From positions 1 to 35,938 of the forward strand of contig CAZRVL010000018.1 of NCBI GenBank assembly GCA_964603455.1: a stretch of 35,938 bases of DNA, read 5' to 3'. This DNA is from Flemingiibacterium sp964603455 (lineage in GTDB: Bacteria > Bacillota > Clostridia > Oscillospirales > CAG-272). The number at the start of each line of letters is the position of its first letter. Within the stretch, counting starts at the first letter, position 1. The notes under the pieces are model-generated. The model did no database searches. It saw only the letters and a list, made by a program, of their open reading frames with translations, and was not told the DNA's origin. Shown piece by piece: positions 7,142 through 15,025 of this stretch. Made by a program: the position numbers and the translations under genes.

Positions 7142-9127
7142 ATGGACAGATTCAAACTTCATTCGCCCTACAGTCCGACAGGAGATCAGCCGAATGCAAT
7201 CGCGAAATTGGCTGCCGGAGTCGAAGCCGGAATGAAGGCTCAGACTCTGCTCGGAGTAACAGGCTCGGGCAAGACCTTCACGATGGCGAACATTATCGCC
7301 GAATTGAACCGTCCCACGTTGGTATTGGCTCACAATAAAACGCTTGCGGCACAGCTTTGCTCGGAATTTCGTGAATTTTTTCCCGAAAATGCAGTTGAAT
7401 TTTTTGTTTCGTACTATGATTATTATCAGCCCGAGGCATATATCCCCGGAAAGGATATTTATATCGAGAAGGACAGCGCGGTGAACGATGAGATAGATAT
7501 GCTTCGCCACAGCGCGACAAGTGCGCTGCTAGAAAGACGTGATGTCATAATCGTCTCATCGGTATCCTGTATATATTCGCTCGGTGATCCGCAGGAGTAT
7601 CAGTCAATGCTGATCGGTCTGCGTCCGGGAATGGTTATGGAGCGCGATGATCTGACGAGAAGGCTGATCTCGTTGAACTATGATCGAAATGATATAAATT
7701 TCGTTAGAGACAAGTTCAGAGTGCGCGGAGATGTGGTAGAGATATTCCCGGCATCATCGAGCGAAAAAGCGATAAGAGTTGAATTTTTCGGCGATGAGAT
7801 AGAGCGCATATCCGAGATAAACACGCTGACAGGTGAGCTTATTCGTTCATTAAACTATGTGTCGATATTCCCGGCAACTCATTATGCCGTGAGTGATGAC
7901 CGTCGTGAAGAGGCACTTGTCGAGATCGAGCGTGAGCTTGAGGAACGCATTGACTGGTTCAGATCGCAGAATATGCTGCTCGAAGCACAGCGTATCGAGG
8001 AACGCACAAGATATGATCTCGAAATGCTGCGCGAGATCGGATACTGCTCTGGAGTTGAGAATTATTCGCGTGTTATGTCGGGAAGAGAAGCAGGTTCGAC
8101 ACCGTATACTCTGCTCGATTATTTCCCGAAGGATTTTTTGATGTTTGTCGATGAATCGCACGTTACTCTGCCGCAGGTGAAGGGCATGAGCGGCGGAGAT
8201 CATGCCCGTAAGCGGTCGCTCGTTGATTACGGATTCAGGCTTCCATCAGCTTACGACAACCGCCCGCTGTTCTTCGATGAGTTTGAAAAGAAGATAAATC
8301 AGGTGATATTCGTCAGCGCGACACCGGCGGATTATGAGAAAAAGCATTCATCACAAATTGTAGAGCAGATTATCCGTCCGACCGGTCTGTTAGACCCGAT
8401 GATAGAAGTCCGTCCGGTAAAGGGACAGATCGAGGATCTTATCTTTGAGATACGTGCGCGGACGAATAAAGGTGAGCGTGTTTTGGTGACGACGCTAACA
8501 AAGAAGATGGCTGAAGACTTGACCGAATTTTTGGAGCTGAATCTGATCAAGGTGAAATATATCCATCACAATGTCGAGACGATGGAGCGAAGCGAGATAA
8601 TCCGTGACCTCAGGCTCGGAGTTTTTGATGTTTTGGTCGGAATAAATCTGCTTCGAGAGGGACTTGACATTCCAGAGGTCTCATTGGTCGCGATACTTGA
8701 TGCCGACAAGGAGGGATTCCTGCGCTCGGAGACTTCGCTGATACAGACTATCGGACGTGCGGCTCGAAATTCCGAGGGACAGGTCATAATGTATGCCGAC
8801 AGCGTGACAAACTCAATGCAAGCTGCTATTGATGAAACGAATCGCCGAAGACTTTTGCAGTCGGAATACAACAAGGTTCACGGCATAACTCCGCAGACGA
8901 TCAAGAAGAGCGTTCGCGATCTCATTGAGATAGGCAGGAAGGAAGCCGAGGCTTCGCCTGAAAACAAATTGTCGAAGCTGAAGCGCGAAAACAAGAAACT
9001 GTCTGCCGCAGAAAAGGAAAAGCTCATTGAGGAATTGACTGCTGAGATGAAGGCTGCCGCAAAGAAGCTCGAATTTGAACGTGCTGCTTCGCTTCGTGAC
9101 CGAATAAAGGCACTTCAAAGTCAATAA
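7142..9127 (+). CDS. uvrB: UvrABC excinuclease subunit B
   Basis: A 661-residue UvrB of normal length. It is the damage-verifying helicase-like subunit of nucleotide excision repair: UvrA loads it on DNA and it recruits UvrC for incision. Visible features are Walker A GVTGSGKT (residues 38-45), the beta-hairpin signature YYDYYQPEAYIP from residue 91, the Walker B-like DESH at 337-340, the helicase motif QTIGRAARN, and a C-terminal UVR domain (~625-660) that contacts UvrC. ATG 7142 follows AAAGGA with good spacing. It is followed after 84 bases by uvrA without a terminator, so the two are co-transcribed. uvrC is not in the window. Confidence 0.97.
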   Translation: MDRFKLHSPYSPTGDQPNAIAKLAAGVEAGMKAQTLLGVTGSGKTFTMANIIAELNRPTLVLAHNKTLAAQLCSEFREFFPENAVEFFVSYYDYYQPEAYIPGKDIYIEKDSAVNDEIDMLRHSATSALLERRDVIIVSSVSCIYSLGDPQEYQSMLIGLRPGMVMERDDLTRRLISLNYDRNDINFVRDKFRVRGDVVEIFPASSSEKAIRVEFFGDEIERISEINTLTGELIRSLNYVSIFPATHYAVSDDRREEALVEIERELEERIDWFRSQNMLLEAQRIEERTRYDLEMLREIGYCSGVENYSRVMSGREAGSTPYTLLDYFPKDFLMFVDESHVTLPQVKGMSGGDHARKRSLVDYGFRLPSAYDNRPLFFDEFEKKINQVIFVSATPADYEKKHSSQIVEQIIRPTGLLDPMIEVRPVKGQIEDLIFEIRARTNKGERVLVTTLTKKMAEDLTEFLELNLIKVKYIHHNVETMERSEIIRDLRLGVFDVLVGINLLREGLDIPEVSLVAILDADKEGFLRSETSLIQTIGRAARNSEGQVIMYADSVTNSMQAAIDETNRRRLLQSEYNKVHGITPQTIKKSVRDLIEIGRKEAEASPENKLSKLKRENKKLSAAEKEKLIEELTAEMKAAAKKLEFERAASLRDRIKALQSQ

Positions 9128-9153
9128 TTTTTTATAATTGATCCCAAAGGGAG

Positions 9154-9211
9154 AGAAAGGAAATATTCGCTTTGCCGATATTTATTGCAGAGCGAGATCA
9201 ATGGTCATAAT
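9154..9211 (+). promoter_or_regulatory. Leader with displaced ribosome binding site and stem-loop (uvrA)
   Basis: AGAAAGGA (9154-9161) is 50 bases upstream of the uvrA ATG. Between them is a 9-bp stem, TCGCTTTGC (9167-9175) with GCAGAGCGA (9187-9195, one G-U), 11-base loop, then exactly 16 bases to the ATG at 9212. A short frame starting TTG 9172 and stopping TAA 9208-9210, one base before the ATG, could also be translated and couple to uvrA. Confidence 0.55.
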
Positions 9212-12055
9212 ATGGCAAATTTAACATTGACCGGTGTTCGTGTACACAATCTTAAGAATATCGATATATCGATACCACGAGATAAACTTGTGGTATTCAC
9301 AGGATTGTCAGGCTCCGGAAAATCATCGCTGGCATTCGACACGATATATGCCGAGGGACACAGGCGGTTCGTTGAGTCGCTGTCATCCTATGCGCGTATG
9401 TTTTTGGGACAGCTCGACAAACCCGATATTGACAGTATCGAGGGGCTTTCGCCGGCTATTTCGATAGATCAGAAGACGACCTCTAAGAATCCGCGCTCAA
9501 CGGTCGGAACTGTCACCGAAATATACGATTATCTGCGGCTTTTATATGCGCGGATAGGTATTCCGCACTGTCCGAAATGCGGACGCGAGATACGTCAGCA
9601 GACTACCGATCAGATAATCGACCGAATAATGCTGCTTCCCGAAGGCACAAGGTTTATGGTGCTTGCGCCGGTCGTCAGGGGAAAGAAGGGAATGCAGGAG
9701 AAAGTATTCGAAGAGGCGAAAAAGTCGGGATATGTGCGTGTCAGAGTAGATGGCACGATGTTCGAGCTTTCGGAGGACATAAAGCTCGACAAGAATATCA
9801 AGCATACAGTCGAGATAGTCGTTGACCGTCTCGTGAAGCGTGAGGATATGCGTTCACGACTTGCCGATTCGGTAGAGACCGCATTGAAGCTTACCGATGG
9901 TGAGCTTGTGGTATCTGTGGTATTGCGCGATGGTGAGGAATATGACGGAGAGACCGAGATGAGCTTTTCACAGTCGTATGCCTGTGAGGAACACGGCATA
10001 TCAATAGGCGAGCTTTCTCCGCGTATGTTCTCGTTCAACAATCCGTTCGGTGCGTGTCCGAAATGTGCCGGACTTGGCGAAATGCGTATAGTTTCACCCG
10101 ACAAGGTGATCCCGGATAAGAGCCTTTCGCTTCGCGGCGGTGCGATACAGGTCAACGGCTTCAAATCTCTCGAAGAGGAGAGCTGGAACGGTCCGCTGTT
10201 CGAAGCAGTGGGAAAAAAGCACGGTTTCACGCTCGATATGCCGATAGCCGATTTCTCAAACGAAGCCTTAAAGGTGCTGCTCTACGGCTCGGGAAAGGAA
10301 ACATATGAGATAACACGCTATTGGGAGGGTGTCGGTCAGGACAAGAAGGTCAAGTTTGACGGAATAATCAATATCATACAGTCGCGTATCGAAATGGCGA
10401 ACAATGAATACTATGAGGATTTTATCGAGGACATCCCCTGTCCCGAATGCCATGGGCGCAGACTGAATGAAAATTCGCTTGCCGTCACGGTCGGCGGACT
10501 CAATATTGATGAATTTTGTAAGCTGTCTGTCACAAAAGCACTTGAATTTGTTAATGAGCTTAAGCTGACACCGACTGAGGAGGCTATTGCAAATGAGATA
10601 CTCAAGGAAGTGCGTTCGCGGCTCGGATTTTTAGTGAATGTCGGACTCGATTATCTGACTCTTTCGCGAAAAGCCGGCACACTTTCTGGCGGTGAGGCGC
10701 AAAGAATAAGGCTTGCAACACAGATAGGCTCATCACTTATGGGAGTTTTGTATATACTTGATGAGCCGAGCATAGGACTTCATCAGCGCGACAATTCGAA
10801 GCTTATCGCAACGCTCAAAAAGCTGCGTGATGCGGGAAACAGTCTCATAGTTGTTGAACACGATGAGGAGACGATGGAAGCTTCCGATTATATAGTCGAT
10901 ATAGGGCCGGGTGCTGGAATACACGGCGGTCAGGTGGTTGCGGTCGGCACTCCGGACGAGATAAAGAATGACCCGAATTCGATAACCGGAGCATATCTTT
11001 CGGGGCGCGAGAGGATAGAAGTGCCGCTTATGCGCCGTTCGGGCAACGGAAAATTTTTAACTGTACACGGAGCTGCGCAGAACAATCTTAAGCATATCGA
11101 TGTTTCGTTTCCGCTCGGACTTTTCTGCTGTGTCACCGGAGTTTCGGGTTCTGGAAAATCCTCGCTGGTAAATTCGATACTTTATCAGGTGTTGGCGCGT
11201 GATCTCAACCGTGCGCACACATATCCTGGAAAATATGATTATATTGAGGGTATCGAAAATCTTGACAAGATAATAGCTATAGATCAAAGTCCGATCGGAC
11301 GTACTCCGCGTTCGAATCCTGCGACCTATACCGGGCTGTTTGGCGATATACGCGAGCTTTTTGCGAAGACTCCGGATGCTAAGATGCGTGCGTATACATC
11401 TGGACGTTTCAGCTTCAACATAAAGGGCGGTCGCTGCGAAGCCTGCGAAGGTGATGGCGTTAAGTGTATCGAGATGCACTTTCTGCCGGATGTTTACGTG
11501 ACCTGCGATGTCTGCAAGGGAAAACGCTATAATCGCGATACGCTCGAAGTCAAGTACAAGGGGAAGAATATTTCGGATGTTCTCGAAATGACTGTTGAGG
11601 AGGGACTTGAATTCTTCGGAAATCTTCCGAAGCTTGCCAAAAAGCTTCAGACTCTCTATGATGTTGGACTCGGATATATCAAAATAGGTCAATCATCGAC
11701 TACACTTTCGGGCGGTGAGGCACAGCGTGTGAAGCTTGCCACCGAGCTTTCAAAGCGTCCGACCGGAAAAACGATATACATTCTCGATGAGCCTACAACC
11801 GGACTGCATATGGCGGATGTCAAGAAGCTTATCGAGGTCTTGCAGCGGCTCGTTGATGCGGGAAATACCGTGCTTGTCATCGAACACAATCTCGACATGA
11901 TAAAGACCGCTGATTATTTGATCGATCTCGGTCCGGAAGGTGGAGACGGTGGCGGTGAAATAGTTGCTGTCGGAACTCCCGAGGAGGTAGCCGAATGCGA
12001 ACGCTCGTATACAGGTCAGTATCTGAAAAAGCTTCTGAATGTTAAAAATATATAG
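9212..12055 (+). CDS. uvrA: UvrABC excinuclease subunit A
   Basis: A 947-residue UvrA, the damage-sensing ABC-type ATPase of nucleotide excision repair. It has two ABC modules: Walker A GLSGSGKSS at residues 31-39 and GVSGSGKSS from ~643, and two LSGGEAQR signatures. Zinc-binding CxxC pairs are visible (CPKCGREI, CPKCAGLGE, CPECHGRR, CEACEGDGV, CDVCKGKRY). ATG 9212 is chosen because the protein then begins MANLTLTGVRVHNLKNI, matching the family N-terminus. Upstream in-frame codons from 9185 would add residues not typical of UvrA. The start lacks a normally spaced ribosome binding site; see the leader feature. Confidence 0.97.
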   Translation: MANLTLTGVRVHNLKNIDISIPRDKLVVFTGLSGSGKSSLAFDTIYAEGHRRFVESLSSYARMFLGQLDKPDIDSIEGLSPAISIDQKTTSKNPRSTVGTVTEIYDYLRLLYARIGIPHCPKCGREIRQQTTDQIIDRIMLLPEGTRFMVLAPVVRGKKGMQEKVFEEAKKSGYVRVRVDGTMFELSEDIKLDKNIKHTVEIVVDRLVKREDMRSRLADSVETALKLTDGELVVSVVLRDGEEYDGETEMSFSQSYACEEHGISIGELSPRMFSFNNPFGACPKCAGLGEMRIVSPDKVIPDKSLSLRGGAIQVNGFKSLEEESWNGPLFEAVGKKHGFTLDMPIADFSNEALKVLLYGSGKETYEITRYWEGVGQDKKVKFDGIINIIQSRIEMANNEYYEDFIEDIPCPECHGRRLNENSLAVTVGGLNIDEFCKLSVTKALEFVNELKLTPTEEAIANEILKEVRSRLGFLVNVGLDYLTLSRKAGTLSGGEAQRIRLATQIGSSLMGVLYILDEPSIGLHQRDNSKLIATLKKLRDAGNSLIVVEHDEETMEASDYIVDIGPGAGIHGGQVVAVGTPDEIKNDPNSITGAYLSGRERIEVPLMRRSGNGKFLTVHGAAQNNLKHIDVSFPLGLFCCVTGVSGSGKSSLVNSILYQVLARDLNRAHTYPGKYDYIEGIENLDKIIAIDQSPIGRTPRSNPATYTGLFGDIRELFAKTPDAKMRAYTSGRFSFNIKGGRCEACEGDGVKCIEMHFLPDVYVTCDVCKGKRYNRDTLEVKYKGKNISDVLEMTVEEGLEFFGNLPKLAKKLQTLYDVGLGYIKIGQSSTTLSGGEAQRVKLATELSKRPTGKTIYILDEPTTGLHMADVKKLIEVLQRLVDAGNTVLVIEHNLDMIKTADYLIDLGPEGGDGGGEIVAVGTPEEVAECERSYTGQYLKKLLNVKNI

Positions 12056-12122
12056 AGCTGTGCCGAATTTTTGCTAAAAAATTGGACGAATAGATAAAAT
12101 TTGATTTTTTTCGGCTACCTGC

Positions 12123-12151
12123 TTGACAGATCGCGATTTTAGTGATATAAT
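12123..12151 (+). promoter_or_regulatory. Sigma-A promoter for T-box/trpB2
   Basis: TTGACA (12123-12128), 17-base spacer, TATAAT (12146-12151): full consensus. The start of transcription near 12158 is just before the T-box stem I. The 12056-12122 interval after uvrA shows no strong terminator. Confidence 0.9.
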
Positions 12152-12157
12152 ATACTA

Positions 12158-12457
12158 AACCGATGATGAAGGGTAAGTAGGAACGCTCGATGGCGGCACA
12201 GAGAATCGCGGATGGTGAAAAGCGATACGTACAGACGTTTTGAATGGACTTCAGAGGGCAAATTGAACGGGGTATTCCAATTAGATGAGCCGGAGGTGGT
12301 TTCTCCGTCAAAAAAGACCTGCATATGCACGATTATTTTGTAAGTATGTAAAGAGCGGACACGATATGTGTCAAGTTCGGGTGGCACCGCAGGATATAGA
12401 TGATATTTCCTGTCCCGGCAGATAAATTCAGATCTGCGGGACAGGATTTTTGTTTTT
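12158..12457 (+). promoter_or_regulatory. T-box leader, tryptophan specifier
   Basis: The conserved T-box sequence GGGTGGCACCGC lies at 12379-12390. Stem I is recognisable with an AGTA element (12176-12179) opposite GAA followed by TGG (12245-12247) and AC, the usual context for a specifier codon, so the sensed tRNA is tRNA-Trp (UGG). A terminator follows: CCTGTCCC and GCAGAT (12409-12423) pair with ATCTGCGGGACAGG (12432-12445), then ATTTTTGTTTTT. Uncharged tRNA-Trp should stabilise the antiterminator and allow transcription of the downstream trpB2 gene. Confidence 0.92.
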
Positions 12458-12474
12458 CGCAGATAATTAAAAAA

Positions 12475-12489
12475 GCTCCGAAAAGGAGC
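12475..12489 (+). promoter_or_regulatory. Small hairpin holding the trpB2 ribosome binding site
   Basis: GCTCC (12475-12479) pairs with GGAGC (12485-12489) around a GAAAA loop, so the Shine-Dalgarno bases lie in the 3' arm. This may add translational control on top of the T-box. The stem is only 5 bp, so it may be incidental. Confidence 0.35.
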
Positions 12490-12508
12490 GGAAAGTGTGG
12501 TAACTATT

Positions 12509-13873
12509 ATGTCTAACGAAATCCCTTACAGATTTTATCTCTCCGAGAACGACCTTCCGAAGCAATGGTACAATGTCCGTGCGGATATGAAAAACAAACC
12601 GGCTCCGCTGCTCGACCCTGCAACGAGAAAGCCGATGACGGCAGATCAGCTCTCAGCGGTCTTCTGTGATGAGCTGATAAAGCAGGAGCTTGATGATCAG
12701 AATGCGTATTTCGATATTCCTTCCGAAATACGTGAATATTACAAGACCTATCGTCCGTCTCCGCTCTGCCGTGCATATAATCTCGAAAAGCAGCTCGGCA
12801 CTCCTGCGAAGATATACTACAAATTCGAGGGCAACAACACATCAGGCTCGCACAAATTGAATTCGGCTATAGCTCAGGCTTATTATGCCAAAAAGCAGGG
12901 ACTCAAGGGAGTCACGACCGAGACGGGGGCAGGTCAATGGGGCACTGCATTGTCGATGGCGTGCGCATATTTCGGACTCGAATGCAATGTATATATGGTC
13001 AAATGTAGCTATGAGCAGAAGCCGTTTAGACGTGAGGTAATGCGCACATACGGTGCAAATGTAACTCCGTCACCGTCGATGTCCACGAATATCGGAAAGA
13101 AGATATTGGCTGAATTTCCGGGAACGAGCGGCTCGCTCGGCTGTGCAATATCCGAAGCAGTCGAGGCTGCGACTTCTACAGAAGGATACAGATATGTTCT
13201 CGGCAGCGTTTTAAATCAAGTTCTTTTGCATCAAAGTGTCATCGGACTTGAGACTCAGACGGCATTCAAGATGCTCGGTGTAAAGCCTGATGTGATAATC
13301 GGCTGTGCCGGCGGCGGATCGAATCTCGGCGGACTCATCTCACCGTTCATGGGAGAAAAGCTTCGTGGAGAAGCAGATTACCGATTCATAGCGGTCGAGC
13401 CTGCCTCCTGTCCGAGTTTGACACGCGGAAGATTCGTGTATGATTTCTGTGACACCGGAATGATCTGCCCGATGGCTAAGATGTACACTCTCGGAAACGG
13501 CTTTATTCCTGCGGCAAATCATGCGGGCGGACTCAGGTATCACGGAATGAACAGTGTCCTTTCACAGCTTTACGATGAGGGGCTAATGGAGGCTGTATCG
13601 GTCAAGCAGACCGAAGTATTCGAGGCGGCTGAATTTTTCTGCCGCGCAGAAGGAATACTGCCTGCGCCCGAATCGAGTCACGCTATACGCTGTGCAATAG
13701 ATGAAGCGGTCAAGTGTCGTGAGAGCGGTGAGGAGAAGACGATACTTTTCGGTCTCACAGGAACGGGATATTTCGATATGAAGGCTTATGAGCAGTTTAA
13801 CAACGGCGAAATGTCTGATCATATTCCGACTGACGAAGACCTTGCACGTGGGTTTGCAACGATACCACAGTAA
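12509..13873 (+). CDS. Tryptophan synthase beta chain, TrpB2 type, stand-alone
   Basis: A 454-residue PLP enzyme of the TrpB2 group, which condenses indole with serine to give tryptophan and usually works without a classical TrpA partner. Visible are YLSENDLPKQWYN at the N-terminus, RPSPL, the PLP-lysine motif GSHKLNSAIAQ, the substrate loop ETGAGQWG, and the phosphate-binding CAGGGSN. ATG 12509 is chosen because MSNEIPYRFYLSE resembles TrpB2 N-termini; a GTG at 12497 lies 8 bases after GGAG and is an alternative that adds four residues. No trpA, trpC, trpD or trpE is nearby. With the tryptophan T-box this fits salvage of indole when tryptophan is short; that role is inferred. Confidence 0.9.
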   Translation: MSNEIPYRFYLSENDLPKQWYNVRADMKNKPAPLLDPATRKPMTADQLSAVFCDELIKQELDDQNAYFDIPSEIREYYKTYRPSPLCRAYNLEKQLGTPAKIYYKFEGNNTSGSHKLNSAIAQAYYAKKQGLKGVTTETGAGQWGTALSMACAYFGLECNVYMVKCSYEQKPFRREVMRTYGANVTPSPSMSTNIGKKILAEFPGTSGSLGCAISEAVEAATSTEGYRYVLGSVLNQVLLHQSVIGLETQTAFKMLGVKPDVIIGCAGGGSNLGGLISPFMGEKLRGEADYRFIAVEPASCPSLTRGRFVYDFCDTGMICPMAKMYTLGNGFIPAANHAGGLRYHGMNSVLSQLYDEGLMEAVSVKQTEVFEAAEFFCRAEGILPAPESSHAIRCAIDEAVKCRESGEEKTILFGLTGTGYFDMKAYEQFNNGEMSDHIPTDEDLARGFATIPQ

Positions 13874-13881
13874 AATATTTT

Positions 13882-13920
13882 TGCGGTCGGTGAATCTATC
13901 TGCCGACCGCATTGTTATTT
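13882..13920 (+). terminator. Terminator after trpB2
   Basis: TGCGGTCGG (13882-13890) pairs with CCGACCGCA (13903-13911), followed by TTGTTATTT. Confidence 0.85.
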
Positions 13921-13922
13921 GC

Positions 13923-13951
13923 TTGACAAATGACATGAAATATGGTATAAT
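13923..13951 (+). promoter_or_regulatory. Sigma-A promoter for the AraC-type gene
   Basis: TTGACA (13923-13928), 17-base spacer ending TGG, TATAAT (13946-13951): full consensus. A small hairpin, CCGATAC with GTGTCGG (13970-13991), lies in the leader. Confidence 0.9.
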
Positions 13952-14011
13952 TGTATATACAAATATATTCCGATACTTTTTGCGGTGTCGGAGAGGGAGC
14001 TTTGCGAAAAT

Positions 14012-14878
14012 ATGAGCGCACCGTTACAATATGCCATTTCGGATTTTTCTACTAAGAATATTTCGATACAGAAAAAGAGAATAGAGGGGAATTATCGACT
14101 TCATTGGCATCATTGCTGTGAGATCGAATTTGTCATTTCGGGAAAAGGTTCTCAGATACTAAACGGAACTGAGTATAAGCTGCTTCCTGGAACGATATAT
14201 ATGCTGACTCCCGCAGACTGCCATTCGGTCAGGATAGATGAGCCTATAGAGATCGCCGGGATAATGTTCGAGGACAAGCTGATCTCGCGGACGATATATG
14301 AGCGGATCTTAACGCTTGAAACTATGGGAGTCGATCTGACCACACGGCTTGAGGGTGAAGCACGTAGGACGGCTGCCGGATTTTTTGACGCGCTTATGTG
14401 CGAGAATGGGATATTTTCGAATGATATGTCAGAAAATGAATTTGGCGATCTATATGTCAGTCATCTGATCGACTGCCTTTTGATCGAGCTTTTGCGGCAT
14501 TGCGGAAAAAATGCAAACGGGATAGACAAATCGCCTATCGGTACGGCTATTTTGTATCTGCACAGCCATTATTTCGAGACTGTGACTCTTGATACTCTCG
14601 CCGCTCTGACACATTTAAGCCGAAATTATTTTTCCGAGCTTTTCCGCGCCTCTACAGGGAGTACTTTTAAGAAATATCTCATCGAGCTTAGGCTTCGTCA
14701 GGCTTGCCGGCTTTTGGCGAATACCGATATGAGCGTGACTGATGTTTGTTATGCCAGTGGCTTTGATTCGTTTTCAAATTTCATGCGAACCTTCAAGGGA
14801 CGGTACAAGATAACACCGCTCGGCTTCCGTGAAGAGAACAGGATCAAAAAATCCGAAAAAATGCAACAAAATCAGTAA
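14012..14878 (+). CDS. AraC-family transcriptional regulator
   Basis: A 288-residue regulator. The N-terminal half is an AraC-type cupin sensor domain (LHWHHCCEIEFVISG, LLPGTIYMLTPADCHSV), likely to bind a sugar. The C-terminal ~100 residues hold two helix-turn-helix motifs: LDTLAALTHLSRNYFSELF and VTDVCYASGFDSFSNFMRTF, with the closing YKITPLGFR. ATG 14012 follows AGGGAG by ~12 bases; the frame is open upstream to 13985 but those codons overlap the leader hairpin. It precedes the ROK kinase and SIS isomerase genes, which have a separate promoter, so it probably regulates those or other sugar genes. The target is not shown by the sequence. Confidence 0.9.
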   Translation: MSAPLQYAISDFSTKNISIQKKRIEGNYRLHWHHCCEIEFVISGKGSQILNGTEYKLLPGTIYMLTPADCHSVRIDEPIEIAGIMFEDKLISRTIYERILTLETMGVDLTTRLEGEARRTAAGFFDALMCENGIFSNDMSENEFGDLYVSHLIDCLLIELLRHCGKNANGIDKSPIGTAILYLHSHYFETVTLDTLAALTHLSRNYFSELFRASTGSTFKKYLIELRLRQACRLLANTDMSVTDVCYASGFDSFSNFMRTFKGRYKITPLGFREENRIKKSEKMQQNQ

Positions 14879-14908
14879 AAAAGCAATACATTTGCCTTTG
14901 TTTTGCGA

Positions 14909-15025
14909 TATAATATAAGTAGATGTTGTCATTGCATTATTTTATATGACAAACGAAGCTCCGAACGGAGAGAAAGGATTTTTCGCATTTGTATTTTTAC
15001 ATTTGCGGAAGCTACTTAAATTTAT
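14909..15025 (+). promoter_or_regulatory. Promoter -10 and structured leader of the ROK gene
   Basis: TATAAT at 14909-14914 is a good -10 box but no clear -35 is present, which suggests an activator is needed. The ~105-base leader holds three inverted repeats: TTGTCAT (14926-14932) with ATGACAA (14946-14952); CTCCG with CGGAG (14959-14970); and CGCATTTGTA (14984-14993) with TACATTTGCG (14998-15007). AGAAAGGA (14971-14978) is 47 bases before the ATG, with the third stem-loop between them. An in-frame TAA at 15017-15019 rules out an upstream start. Confidence 0.55.

Noticed and set aside
12042..12387. Two minus-strand frames in the region between uvrA and trpB2
   Set aside because: They overlap a clear T-box leader with its own promoter and terminator on the plus strand.
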